A stretch of 64,000 nt of DNA from Vanilla planifolia (taxonomy: Eukaryota; Streptophyta; Magnoliopsida; Asparagales; Orchidaceae): positions 558,001 through 622,000 of the forward strand of contig JAIUJO010000164.1 in assembly GCA_023846275.1 (NCBI GenBank), read 5' to 3'. The notes beneath the pieces were generated by a model. The model did no database searches. It was not told where the DNA came from and was given only the letters and a program-made list of their open reading frames with translations. The translations under genes were made by a program, and so were the position numbers. This document shows, one piece after another, positions 30,401 through 43,099 of this stretch (positions within the stretch are counted from its first letter, which is position 1; every line of letters begins with the position of its first letter).

Positions 30401-31137
30401 TACTGCATAATAAAACAATAGTTTTAGTCCCATGTGGTGCATTTGAAATGTATTTTTTTCCATATAAGCAATCTGACATACAATAGATGTAATCTAATTT
30501 TGAGGTTGGCTGTTTCTTGGTTCGTACAGGATTTAATCACCCGCATGCACCAATAATCAAATAATTCACTACACTCGTAGAGGGTAATGTTCTCGATCTG
30601 AGCTAAATTCAAATGTGTTGAACTTGTTCAAGATTTATGCCTCAATTCGACATAAACATTGCAGCAATCGGTGAACCACGAACAATTATTAGGAAGGTAA
30701 TTAGATTTTTTGTTTTTATTATGTTTTAAATTTCAAATTTAAATCATCAATAGATAAAAGGATTTCAAAGATATTCATCAAATATTTGAGAAATATATAT
30801 TTCAAATATTCAATAAAAGCTAGTGATAAAAAATATAAGAAATGAAAGTTAATTAATATTTTTGTACCTTAAAAAACTAATTTTAATGAAGCTTAACATT
30901 CTAAAAAAGGAATTAAAAAAACTAAAACTCATGTCAAAAAATATTTCTTATTGGTTTGCCACTTCCACCATGATGATTTTTATGACATTTTACTTTTGGT
31001 TCACTACTTTTTTAAATACTCCCATGAATATGAGCATCAAATATTTAGAATCTAAAAATTCACTAATCCAAATTCATTAGAAATATTTAATGTTTATTAC
31101 ATCAAATAAAGTACCATGTATAGGGGTTAATAATAGA
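30400..31137. other. AT-rich stretch, nothing identified
   Basis: No recognisable coding, RNA or repeat content. The open frames at 30,424-30,612 (minus) and 30,862-31,080 (plus) have no motif I recognise and AT-rich composition like their surroundings. It may include the outer end of copia B's LTR. Confidence 0.4.
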
Positions 31138-31598
31138 ACTATGCACACCCACATGCACACACACAAAAATGCATAAACAAAGGCACACAAACACACACAT
31201 AGACACATAAATACACATACACACACAGTAACACACATATGTAACAATACTCATATGCACACACACATAGACCCACATGTGCATATAGACAAACAAACAT
31301 GCACATACAAGCAGATACGCACCCAAATACAAGTAAGTGTACGTCCAAACACACATTTACACATGCACGAATGTACACATATACTTATCCATAAGCACAA
31401 AAATGCATTCACATATGCACACACATACACATGCATACATACATAAACATACACACACTCACACATGCACACATACACATATGCATATGCACACATATGC
31501 CCAAAAACATGAACATGCATGCATACTCACACTCACATGCACATGCAAACACAAATACATTCACAAACATGCACTCACACACACTCACACTTGCACGA
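31138..31598. repeat. AC-array island 1
   Basis: About 460 bp of the same ACACATGCAC-type alternating sequence as 1-20,470 and in the same orientation, with sharp edges against AT-rich DNA. Confidence 0.92.
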
Positions 31599-32762
31599 GA
31601 CAATAAAAGATGTTAAAAAGAAAAGTTATTGAAAGAGTGTTCATTTTTGGTGATGATGTCTGATAGTTTTGTTAAAGCTGGCACATTGAGAACAAAGAAA
31701 AGAAAGGGTGACAAGGTGATGCTTTGGGTTAGGGAGGAAACTTGGCTTAAAGAGGTAATGAGATAGTGGACTAGGATTTGAAGCTTTGTTGAGGATGGTG
31801 GTGTTTTGTTGATTAGATCAAGAGAGTGAAAGGATGGGTGTAGACTTACCGGTGTTAGAAGAAACAAGGATTTATTTTGTTACATGTTTTCCTAGTGGAA
31901 GCCTTGTCACTCATAAGAGAATTTGGTTGACGACTCTCTCAGTGGTAGATTTCTCACCTTCGATCCTTCGAATCTCTCTAACTAGAGTTGGATCACACTC
32001 TACTCAAAAAGGTGAAAGCATATAAACAAGAAAAAATTTTATTCCAAAATATTGATCTTAATCTTTAAAACCTAGTGAGAATCTATATTTATAAAGGCCT
32101 TAATGACACAATAATGGTTTGCTAACTTATAAATACAAAATGTATATTTCAAAATATCGAATAACACTTTTAGAAATTCTAAAAGACATTTAGAATTCCA
32201 AAACTCAACATAAATTATTAAAGAAATATGTTGAATAAAAATTGACTTTAAAAGACATAAAATTAATTAAATTAAGTAGTTCTAAATAGGTTATATATTT
32301 TTGGTGGTGATAACAGTGAGTGGTGAAATGATGGGAGGCAAAATTGTTGGGCAAGCGACAAGGTCAGAGCTTTTGGTCTAGTTTTTAGGTACGCATCATT
32401 CAAGCAAAATAGCATGGTCATTAAAGACTGGCGAGTTAATGTGGGTCATCATAGGTTGAAGCATATCAAGTGGGTCAATCTTGGTCAACTAATCAGCTAG
32501 ATTCTAGGGTTAGTTTGGGTCAAGTAGGTGAACGAGTATGGCTGGGTTGCAGCAAGAGCTGCTGACAATTACGGTGCACAAACAACAACAAAAGACAGAA
32601 GATGGAAAAAATAGCCAAAACTAAATTATAATTATTTTTTCAAGAAATTTTACGTTGTCATACTTGTGGAAGTAGTGCAATGACAATAATAGGTGTGTGT
32701 CTGTGAGATAATGCTAAATACACTTGCGTCACAAGAACACATGCACTTGAGGATCAACATAA
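31599..32762. other. Stretch between two AC islands, nothing identified
   Basis: Mixed-composition DNA with no gene I recognise. The open frame 31,834-32,025 (63 residues) has no known motif. The segment 32,330-32,600 is more GC-rich and has repeated GGGTCA/GGTCAA words, which recall LTR sequence, but I cannot assign it. Confidence 0.35.
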
Positions 32763-34625
32763 TTGCATGCACACACACACACACATATACACACATAAGC
32801 ACACTTGCAGACATGGACAAAGAGGTGGGCACAAACACACTAAACACATACACAAGCACACATTAACACACACACACAAATACACACACACACAAATACA
32901 CACACAAGCACAAGAACAAATACATGCACACATTGGCTCACATGCAAACATAGACACAAACATGTGGATACACACATGCACAAAAACGCATGCATGTACA
33001 GATGCACACACACACACACGAAGACACACATGTGTGAATGCATCAACAAACACATGCATGTGTATGTGCGAACATGTGCAAACATATATACACATGCTCA
33101 AACACGCACATAGATGCACACACACACCCTAAGCACACTTACACATATGAACAAGCCCACACACACCCACTTAGAGAAACATGTGTGTCCATGCACACAC
33201 ATACACATGCATACACACACACACACTTATGCATGCATACACACATGCACCCACAGACATGCACAAACACACACACACATGCAAGCACAAATGCATGCTC
33301 ACACATGCTCACAAGAGTAGACACACACATAAACACATGCATGCACATAGCCACATACACATATCGAAACACACATGTATTCACATGTGCCAACAAACAT
33401 AGAAACTCCGTTGAACATGTGAGCACACGTATAAGAAAACACAGACGAACAACCGCACATAAGAAAACATGCACACAAGCACACACATGCACACGATCAC
33501 AAACACAAACCAACACATGCACACATCCCCACATGCATACATATGGACCCACAAACATGCAACAATGCTCATAGACATGTACACACACATGAACACGTGA
33601 ACACTTACACAAGAACACATATGCATAGAAACACAAAAACATGAATGTGTACATCCACACATGCACACACACATGCATGCACAAATATATACATGCACAA
33701 ACACATGCACTAATATAAGCACAAACATGCAAAAAAATACATTCACAAACACTCATGCACAAATGCACAAATAGATGCACATGTAGGAAGGAATGCTCAT
33801 ACACACCCACACATGCACACACAAGGAAGCTAACACACATAGTTGCAAAGATGCAAACATATATATACACATACATATGTACACACATATGCTCACACAT
33901 GCACTTGCAAACATAGAAACATGTACACACAAGAACATACACAAGCACACATGTACACGCACACTAACAGACATCCCACACACACAAACTCACATGTGCT
34001 CACACATATGGACACACAAATACAAACACAACCACACATGCACGCAAACATACACATACATACATGCACAAATGCACACACACATACATATATGCTCACC
34101 TGCACACAAGTGTGCACACACAAACACATGCGGATATATAAACATACCCATATACACATATGCAAAAATACATGCATATGCATAAGCACACACACAGGCC
34201 CTCATGCACACATAAACACAAGCACACATGCACACATCTGTGTAAGCACACACACATGCACACTTACACATATGCACACACATAGACATAGATACAAGAA
34301 CACATGCACGGACACATATGCACATGTGTACATGGACAAGCAAACATACATGCATTTATAGCCATGAACATGCACACTCATACAACACACAGACACACAT
34401 GTGCACATCTACACAATCACACACACACACACTCACACCCACACATGCACACACTCACACACACTTGCAAGCACACATGCACACTTGTGCATGCATGCAC
34501 ACGTGTAAGTGTGCACAAGCTTATGCACAGACACACATACACACTCATGCATGCACACACACACACACAATTGTAATCCCACACCCACACAAACCCATAT
34601 ACACATAGGCATAGAACACACATGC
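32763..34625. repeat. AC-array island 2
   Basis: About 1.86 kb of the same degenerate alternating AC array, same orientation as the 20-kb block. Its right edge lies close to the gag remnant of copia C. The long His-Thr and Cys-Val open frames on both strands are artefacts. Confidence 0.93.
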
Positions 34626-34659
34626 ATGCACATCACATAGAAATGTAAATGCATGTAGT

Positions 34660-34950
34660 TAAGAAAGATTTTCTCACTAAAGAGTGAGCTCACCTAATGA
34701 TTTTATCATTTTTTTCTATACCAATATTCTTAGTTAAAAACTCAAATATATTTTTACTTATATCCCAAATTTCTAAATCGTCAGATTTTAAAATTAAATT
34801 CATAAAATTTTTCTAATAGTGATAAAACATACCTTTGAGCAAAGGTGGTTGATGTGACAAAGATCTCTTAGATAAAATCACATTATCAACAACACAAGGA
34901 AGAGTCGTGGGGATCTTGTCTTTAAAATTTCTTTCTTTTATTAAAAATCT
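34660..34950 (-). pseudogene. Copia C gag N-terminus remnant
   Basis: On the minus strand the translation contains SHQPPLLKGMFYHY, a stop where Trp is expected, then KNFMNLILKSDDLEIWDI. This is the N-terminal block of copia gag (PP.F.G..Y.YWK..M..F..S.D...WD). It starts just inside the primer-binding site at 34,952-34,963 and is cut off near the right edge of AC island 2, so the rest of the element is missing. Confidence 0.68.
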
Positions 34951-34951
34951 T

Positions 34952-34963
34952 AGTCTAATACCA
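34952..34963 (-). other. Copia C primer-binding site
   Basis: Minus-strand TGGTATTAGACT resembles the copia TGGTATCAGAGC site and sits between LTR-like sequence and the gag remnant. Confidence 0.6.
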
Positions 34964-36480
34964 TATGATGTGAATAATGTAGGGAAAACTGTATAAGCAA
35001 GAAGTCATAAATTATGCATCTAAAAGTTTTTCAATTTTGGAAAACTTTTTCATTAAAGAAAACATATCTATGCATAAAAATAAAAATTTATTTTAAGAAG
35101 ACTGTCAACAAAAAAAATTGCTCAACAATAATAGAAATGCATCAAGAATTTTTAGGTGGTTTAAGCAAAACATGTGCCAACATATACTCTTAATTACTAT
35201 TTAAGCTTCCACTAACAACTCTCTTTTACTAAGATTTGTAAAGGTAAACAAATTACGAACTAGTGCTCCAATGACACATGAAAATCTACAAAAAATTGGC
35301 GACATGAAAAAAGTGATGGTTTTACAATAAGTTCTACATGCAAAATTTCTATACCTTTAATCTTTTAAACAATAGTGGCACGAACTCATCAGTAATATAG
35401 ATATTACTAGGATGTTGTAAAAAGATTATAGAAAATAGTAGAAGAAATAATAATTGAAAGAACCCATAGCACTTACAAGCCCATTGAAATTTGATGCTCT
35501 CAATTTTTGATTTCTCTTGAGTGCTCGTGAAATTTTCAAGTTGATTCAATAAAAAATTATTAAAATAACTCCTCAACATCAAGAATTAACTTTCGAAACA
35601 ACAATCGTTACAGGTAATGAATGAGGAATACGAAATGCAACTATCGTCCGATTCTGAGCAGACAAAGAAGGAACCATCTAATCAAAATAACTATTAAAGT
35701 TTCTAGATTTAATCACAGCACGATATAATATGGTTCATTAGATCCAAATGTTTGATGAATAGTGATGATGATTAGTTTAAGTTTAACAAAGGTGGAAGGC
35801 CTCTCAACCATTCAATCAAGCATTCCGTGATGACTAGGTGAAAAAATCTATTTATAAATGTGGACGAACCTTGACCATTTGATCAAAAAAACACGTGATC
35901 AGTTGGTAAAGACGTGCTGAAGTTTAGATAAAAAGATTTTGTTTATTTAGTGCCACATCACAAAGTAATGCAAGTGAATTATACATATATAACTTTCTCT
36001 ATGCATAATATACAATTATGGCTATTAGAATTGGCAACCACATGGCACCCTTAGAATGTCATACCTAAGGCACCTTAGCATAATACTAAAATGGGTCCCA
36101 CGTATCCCAAAAACATTTCTTAATATTAACATCTAACTCGACTCATAAGCCAAAGTCGAGTTCAAGAATCATGCCTTTACATGATTAACTCAAGCTACTA
36201 TAGGATTTGAACTTTGACCAATACGCGGGCTGGACCCGACTCGATTTTAGTCAAACACTTGACTTATGGCTCCCCAAGACCCAATGAGAATAACTAATGG
36301 CCACTTGACCAAAGCCTTCAGGCTTAAATATAAATAAATCATGAAAATCCTATATGCCATAACTACAAAGAAAAAAGTTTGACATATTAACCATATAGAT
36401 ATTTAGAAACGTAGTTTTTTTGTGAATTACTCACTCCACAATGAGCATAGCGTTTGGCTCCAAAATCAATAAGTTGAGCC
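34964..36480 (-). repeat. Copia C LTR, same family as copia A's LTR
   Basis: On the minus strand this region shares landmarks in the same order with copia A's 3' LTR. GGCTTTGGTCAAGTGGCC and then CTTGGGGAG (about 36,270-36,320) match GGCTTGGTCCAAGTGGCC and CTTGGGGAG (25,543-25,600). A CTATTCATCA...GATCTAATG block with downstream GATTAAATC (about 35,710-35,770) matches 26,210-26,270. It ends at the primer-binding site, giving about 1.5 kb. The outer edge meets AC island 3. Confidence 0.55.
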
Positions 36481-36488
36481 TTCAATCG

Positions 36489-36696
36489 TCTCACACACAT
36501 GCACACACAAAAAAAATACACATGCACACAAACACAAATGCACACACATATAGGAGAAAAAGAACCCACAAATGCATGCACATGCACTTGCGCAAAAACA
36601 CACATGCAACACACTCATATGCACATGCACACACATGCATAAACAAAAACACGCTCAAGGCATGCACATGCACTCATAGACATACACACATGCACA
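36489..36696. repeat. AC-array island 3
   Basis: About 210 bp of ACACATGCAC-type sequence, wedged between copia C's LTR and the 3' end of LINE L1. Confidence 0.9.
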
Positions 36697-36763
36697 AATG
36701 TTACATTCAACTTTTGATCCATCTAGTTGGAGGAGGAGCCTAAAATAATGTTACATTCAACTT
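36697..36763. repeat. 17-bp direct repeat at the AC/LINE boundary
   Basis: AATGTTACATTCAACTT occurs at 36,697-36,713 and again at 36,747-36,763, 50 bp apart. The second copy belongs to the LINE body, since the equivalent sequence in L2 and L3 is similar. The first lies exactly where the AC island ends. Confidence 0.8.
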
Positions 36764-39700
36764 GTGTGAGCTATGTGGACTCTCATAAGAGGGGATGAAG
36801 CAAAGTTGCATTTTTTGATTGTAGCCATTGCTTCAATTTGAACCTTTCTCAATAAGACAACACTACTTATAACTTGCTACTTGTGTTTTTTTAAATTCTT
36901 GTTGGCCCAAATGTATTAAAAAGCCGTAGCTACAATAACAGTATGTTTAATCATGTCCCCACACTTCAAATCACTGGCCTCCAAAATGTTGTATACCTTC
37001 TGTAATGTAACATTGTTGCTGCTTCTTCTGCTACTGCTTGGAAAAAAATGCTACAACTTTCTTCATGTGCTACATATTCCAAACCTCTTTCCTGTTCTAG
37101 CCTTCACATAGTATGTTGTGAGGATTCAACCTAGTTACAACCCAAAATGTATCTGCTACACTCCGTCACTCTCCTGTTAAACAACCACTCGGTAGTATGA
37201 GTACAATTATTAACTAATCTCAAAATGAAAATCCTCACCTTGAGCACCACCTCGAGCTTCCAAATCATATAATTACTTACCGTAGGTCATGAGCTTCCAA
37301 CATTTTCCACCCTTCCAACAAGAACCATTGTTGAGTAGAGCCTAGAGTTGTGAACCTCTATAGACTGAATTTGTAATTGCAGTAACTGGTCCATGCTATA
37401 TTATTCAGCACCCATGGAAGATGCAACACCCTATCAAAAAATTATTCATTAACCCAATTTTTAAGATAGCACATATCAAATTCCTCATGCTCAATAAAGC
37501 ATTCACTAACAAGTTTTGGCCATTCTACCTCCATATTAGTGAAAGTAGGCCACCACCTGATTGGAAGAAACAGCCAGTTGTCATCAGCAAAAGGTATACC
37601 CTGTCGTCTCTAATTCTCCACAAAAAGATTAGAACAATCCACAACATTGCCCTCTTAATCTGTCTACATGCTTGCAAAGCCCCTCGTTGAACACCCCCCA
37701 TCTTTTCACCCATCAAGTATTTACTCCTCATCACCTCCACCCACACACAATCTTCTCTTCCCAAGATCCTCTTGCATTGCTTTATAATCAGTGCCCACTG
37801 ACCAATAACTATGATCAAGGATACCCAAAGCACCCTCCACCTTCAGTAAAGTGATAGTGCTCCAGTCCACATAATGCATTACATATCCTTCATTAGTGCC
37901 ACACCATAAGTTTCTTTTGAACATCCTTTCCAATATAATTATCACCCCTTTTGGCTCCACACAATGACATAAGTATCTCCCACAAATATTAGCTGGGCTT
38001 CCGACATACTGCAAGCACTTCCACATGAATTGTACATAAAAGTCCTACTTCCAACAAAGCATTTGTAGAACTTGTAACCACATCACTCCACACACCATGC
38101 CCAACATTTCATAGCCCAAACATCTTAGCATTTCAAGGAGTTTAGCAATCCCATTCGGACCACAAAGGCAGCTGCAAAGAAACAACCATAGCTTGTCTTG
38201 TCTCTTGAACTTCCACTTGATTCAAGAATGCTGTCCAACTTCATAACTACAGTGTCCTTCATCAGTCCTACACCTATCATTTTTTTGAGTCATCATGCAG
38301 CAAGCTCCCCACCATAGTAGACACCACTAGCGCTATTTCAACAACTATATGTCCCTACCCAAAACTGCTGCCTACCTCTTCACACTCACATTTTTTATGT
38401 TATGCCACCAAGAACATCTCAAGCACCATACCAATAGTAATTGACAAATTCTAGCATCGTTTAAGGAGTTCAAAGAACCAGCCAAATTCCCTAGCTCTTG
38501 CCATATTCTAGTACTTCAGTAGTCCTCCAACAACAACTTCACCTCCACTAATTGGCCCATGCCATCTTTTTTTTGCTTATGAATTTAACATAACTACATC
38601 CCAATGCTGCATCCTCATTCATTCTCTACTTCCTGAAGTGTGTCAACAAATTAAATGAAGCATCAATACTTTGCAAAACCACACTATTGATTCCCTACAA
38701 ACTTGTCAACTTAATTTCAAAGACCTTGTTGGATTCCCATTTAGCCCACTACCCACTTTGTGCCCAGTCCTTAGTGTATGAAGAGTTACATGACCTTTTA
38801 ACATAGTAATAAGCATATCTCATAGCAACTTTCCATTTCTCTATCAACAAAATTTCCTAGCAATTATAGTATTAGTAACCAAAGAGAGCATCCACCACTC
38901 TTAGCCAAATGCATACACACTAATTACCTTGCTTAGAGACATTAACATAGTCCTTGCACCTTTCATAATAACATGCACCTCCTATACTTCATCACCAAAC
39001 ATATTCCATTACAAATGCTACATCTCAGTAACTACAACTGAGAGGTTGCCCTCTCACTCCATTAAGTTTTGTATAGCCACATTGCTTGAACCTGACAGAA
39101 TCCTATCACCACCCTGCTGTCATCTTTTATTCCCAGTGGTGTCCTCAATTTATCGCTTCCCAAGATGGCCTCCCTATATAAATTGATCACTTGCTTTGTA
39201 GCTTCCTTCCCTAATGTATCTTTTAGGGTCCATACTTTCCTGAAAGGATCCCTACCCCTTACAATAGAGACACTTTTATGTTTACCTAAGTACCTCTCTG
39301 CTCCTCCAAATTTAACCACCCCCCTTGAGTCCCTCTAAACATTCAGAGCAATGGTGAGATTTTGAAATATTCCTTGTAAGGGCATGGTAGCCCTTCTTCT
39401 TGATTGTACTAGCATCCAAGGGCTTAGCCCTTTCTTTACTTTCTTATCCTCATCCCTTAGAGTGCCAGGTTGTTGAGGTTTCTGGTTTCTTTACGATGTT
39501 TTATTTGACTCCACCTCCCTACCCACTACATTCCCCTCCACATCCCCTTTCAAATAAACTCTTTTTTCCCAAATGAACATTGATTTATGAAGTGGTCAAC
39601 ATTGCCATAGGCGTAATACGTGCGAGGAATGCCCCCGTACTCAAAAGATTTGATTGTCTCCCCAAATAGCCCACTCAGCCACATTCATAATTTCAAAGGA

Positions 39701-40650
39701 TTTGAGAGGTCCATCCTCAAATCAACCCTCACATATGAGGATCATTGCAAATCAATGGTCCATTCATCAAATAAAATTTGTTCCCCAATAGCTTTAGCAA
39801 TACATAAAATTATTTTTGTGTCCCAATATAGCAAAGAAGCATTGAGAATCTTACCCACATCGAGGCACACATTACAGTCATGGTAGTGAGCCTGAACTCA
39901 GGGGTCCATACATTCCACCTCATGGTTTGTCCCACTACTTGCCAAGGTCCCCTAAGCAACACTACATTATTGCCCTCAATTAAATCAAAATAAAGATAAA
40001 AGCAACCTAATGATAGATCAAATATTTTGAAGTTTTTGAAATGCCATTAGCTACACTATAAAGGAATGGCAATTACGTAGAAAGAGAGGGCATTGGCATA
40101 GACTCTCCCCACAAGATTGAACTAAAGAAACTCCTTACATCTGCTGTATGCTGAATCTGACATAATAATCTCGTTCAGTACTACATAATATACATCTTAG
40201 CAGCAACCTCTTTCACATCTGTATAAGGAGGCCACTTAGTAGCTGTTAAAACCATAGTATTTGAGTGCTTTCTAGCTGTAAACACATCTTTGAAGCTTAC
40301 TTTGATAGAATTATCCTATTTACTACCCTCACCATAACCCACTCCTTGCATCACATTGTCATACTCTTCTTTATTCTAAGCCTCATTTGTATGATTTTCA
40401 ATGTTTGCTTGCCCCAATGCTGCATTGTTTATAGAGTTGTCACAATTCTTACTTCAACTTGTTGTCCTGAGTAGTTTTTGTCTTTCCCTCTATCCCCATA
40501 TAGGAGTTTGTCTGCTCCAGCTCTTTAGTTGATCCCATGCTAGTGTCACTCTTACTAGATGCAAAGTCTGCCAATATTTCACTATAATTCAAATATGTTG
40601 CAATGCTTTAGGTATCACCTTACACTTCCAACAATTCAAGAACAACAAGA
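36713..40650 (-). mobile_element. LINE L1 (3'-truncated, endonuclease and most RT deleted)
   Basis: A plant L1-type LINE on the minus strand. From its 5' side: an ORF1 region with a DUF4283-like block (about 39,720-40,060, RGPWQVVGQTM and then WTPEF), a zinc-knuckle remnant at about 39,590-39,625 (YAYGNVDHFINQC, two Cys changed to Tyr) and a basic C-terminal region. Then comes a jump near 37,960-37,990 that skips the endonuclease and most of the reverse transcriptase present in L2, followed by the post-RT block (37,525-37,833: KQCKRILGREDCVWVEVMRS), the zf-RVT region (about 37,050-37,180) and the start of RNase H up to 36,713. The 3' end is cut at AC island 3. Unlike L2 it extends further 5', so it is not truncated in ORF1. 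Riddled with stops. Confidence 0.78.
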
Positions 40651-41695
40651 GCAACATAGTAAAGAAATTACAGTAATTATTATAACCAACGCTTCCAATG
40701 ATTATTTCAACTAACAATTATTTCAGGCAACACAACCTATGGAATTATTTTCAAGCACTTCCAACGCAACAACACAACAAAGGAATTACAAAGAAATTGC
40801 AAAGCACAGCACTTGCAGTAATTAACATAAGCAGTTCTAGTAGCAGCACAAGGCAATCCAAAAAAAAGCTATATGAAATTTCTAAGTTCTAGGTTTAGAA
40901 TTAACCTTGATAAGTGGAAATTCGTTCAATTGATGTAGCAGAGCACTATAGAAATTGTTGCATGAGTGCCACCCCAAGCACTCGTCAGACATCACAATGC
41001 CCAAAATGAGTTATGCACACACTCAAAGAACACAATTTGTAGCCTTATCATGTTGCATTACCTAGAAAAATTTTGCAAAATATATTAATTCAAGATTAAA
41101 TTCCTTGCATTAGGGCATGTGCACTGTGCTTTGCTCCAAACATCATGTGCTTTGCTCCCACATCACGTGCTTCTCTCTACACGTCACCATATTCACGTCA
41201 CCACGTCGCCTACTGTATGCACCTCAATCACCATCACTGCCAATTTGAAGATGTAAGCATTCATGCCATTGTGTGCAGATCCCCTTCAATGCCAATTAAA
41301 AGCGCACTACTAGAGCTACGCGACCAACTGCCACACCGTCGACCTTCCTTAGCAAAATGTAGTTTCGCACAAAGTTTGAAGTTCTAGGTGTTAGTGCCTT
41401 CATAATTTCATCCCCAAATGCCCACACATATGCACAATAGGAACTGGATGAGCACCTGCTCCCTCATTCCTTCACACCTACCGCCTTGCCAATCTTACCC
41501 CACCTCAGTGAACAATGATTAATGACATTTGTGCCTTTGTAGATCTCAGCTGAGCACATTCCATAACCCCCTCCGTGGGCTTAGTAAGTGCTTGTATGAG
41601 CACTCGCATCCAGCTTCCTGCACACCCACTGCATTGAAAATCTTTCCTCTGTGTGGCATCATGAAACCCTCACCACTCTCACAAAGTCTCTCACA
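40650..41695. other. Possible 5' leader of LINE L1; otherwise unassigned
   Basis: It continues beyond the ORF1 region of L1 on its 5' side and could be the element's leader. The part 41,130-41,350 is richer in G and C, with CACGTC and CACGTG words. I see no gene. The open frames at 41,145-41,387 and 41,529-41,783 have no recognisable motif. Neither the 18S nor the spacer pattern of the nearby ribosomal unit is visible until 41,696. Confidence 0.35.
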
Positions 41696-41746
41696 ATGTC
41701 TTTGTATTCTAGTGATAATATATTTAAGGTTGATGCCTACAAATTG
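41696..41746 (+). rRNA. Short 18S rDNA remnant left of LINE L2
   Basis: ATGTCTTTGTATTCT at 41,696 aligns with AAGTCTTTGGGTTCC of 18S. AATATATTT plus AAGGTTGATGCCT (to about 41,738) fits 18S AGTATGGTCGCAAGGCTGAAACT with transitions and a 2-bp gap, and CAAATTG follows. The alignment to the left flank of L3 (from 56,461) is gapless and about 72% identical across the remnant, and similarity stops to the left of 41,696. If real, L2 also sits in 18S, at the same site as L3. The alternative is that the part 41,714-41,755 is LINE 3' UTR, which only chance similarity would extend into 18S. Confidence 0.5.
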
Positions 41747-41925
41747 CCTTCAATGGAGGGTCAAACAAAAAGTCTTAAAATAGCTACATCAAAAGAGGCT
41801 TGGGAAGGGGCATACCCATTCCCATGTAAAATCAAATGATAATGCATAATCCATCACCCAGTCTACTGGAGCATTTCCTTGCCTATAAATATGATTAACT
41901 GAAAGGTAACCATGTCTCAAAAATA

Positions 41926-42324
41926 TCAGAGAGAGTGTTTGAATCTTCCTCCATGTGAATGGTGTTGTAGAAGATTGCTGACCTCTTGAACAGCCTCAGT
42001 AGAATCTAGCTGAATCTCAACAGCATTATAAATCAAGAACTTTGACTTGAGCAATGTCAAGGACTCCATTATGGTGAGCACCTCCATAGCTATGCTTGAT
42101 TGAGAAACAACCCTCCTTCCAGCAACAAGCAATGGCTTACCAAGGTGATCTCTCACAACAATTCCCAACCCCATAGCATCGTCTCGAACATCCTCATCAA
42201 AGTTGATTTTGGTCCATCTAGTTAGAGGAGGAGCCAAAATTAAAGCTACATTCAACTCAGAGTTGATTTTGATTACAGCCACCACATCAATTTGAATCTT
42301 TCTGAATAGAAACACATTACTCAA
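41926..42324 (-). pseudogene. RNase H domain of LINE L2
   Basis: A 132-codon open frame with WTKINFDEDVRDDAMGLGIV, then VRDHLGKPLLVAGR, a later AMEVLTIMESLTLL and QLDSTEAV. This is the plant LINE RNase H pattern (W.K.NFDGA...GLG.V.RD..G...A, then an ALxxE-like helix, then D). The first Asp and the later DS survive. It would degrade RNA in the RNA-DNA hybrid during insertion. The same domain, more damaged, is at 56,918-57,217 in L3, and a fragment survives at the 3' end of L1. Confidence 0.8.
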
Positions 42325-43099
42325 AACTTGCTCCTTTTGGTTTTTTAATTTTTTATTAGTCTAAATGTAATGAAGAGCTATAACCACAATAGAAGCATGC
42401 TTAATCGCATCCCAACAGTTCAAATCATTTGCCTGCAAGGTGTTGTATACTTGTGGTAATGTAATATTGTTATTGCTTCTACTACTACTTTGAGTAAGAG
42501 CTACAGTAGCATTCTGCATGTGCTACACATTCCAAACCACTCTCACCTTCCAGCATTCACATAGTAGATGTTGTGAAGTTTTGGCCTGATTACAACACCA
42601 AACACAGCTACTACACTCTACCATTATCCTCTTAAATAGTCATTCCACAATAGGAATACTATTTTTAACCAATCTCCAAATGAGAATCTTCACCTTGGCT
42701 AGCACATTAAGCTTCCAATTCCAAGTATAATTACTTACAGCAGGCTATGAGCTTCCAGCAATTTCCAAAATTCTAACATGATCCAATATTGACTAGAGCT
42801 TAGCATTATGCACCGTCATGGATTTGGTTTGTACTTGCAACAGCTGGTCTTTGCTTCCAACCTATGCCCAATTATGATGTAGCATCCTATCAAGCAATAA
42901 TTCACTAGCCCAAGCTTTAATACTGCACACAGCCCATTTCCCATGCTAAAAAAAATGCATTCTCTAATAAACTTTTGCCTTTCTACCTCCATATTAATTT
43001 ATGTAGGCCACCATTTGATTTGAATAAACCCCAGCTAGTCCCTTCAGCAAGAAGTCATCACCAACTGTTCTAATTCTCCACATAGTTTGGAACTGCCCA

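Noticed and set aside
37525..37833. 102-codon minus-strand frame as a host gene
   Set aside because: Its content (KQCKRILGREDCVWVEVM) is the post-reverse-transcriptase segment of a plant LINE and aligns with L2 and L3.
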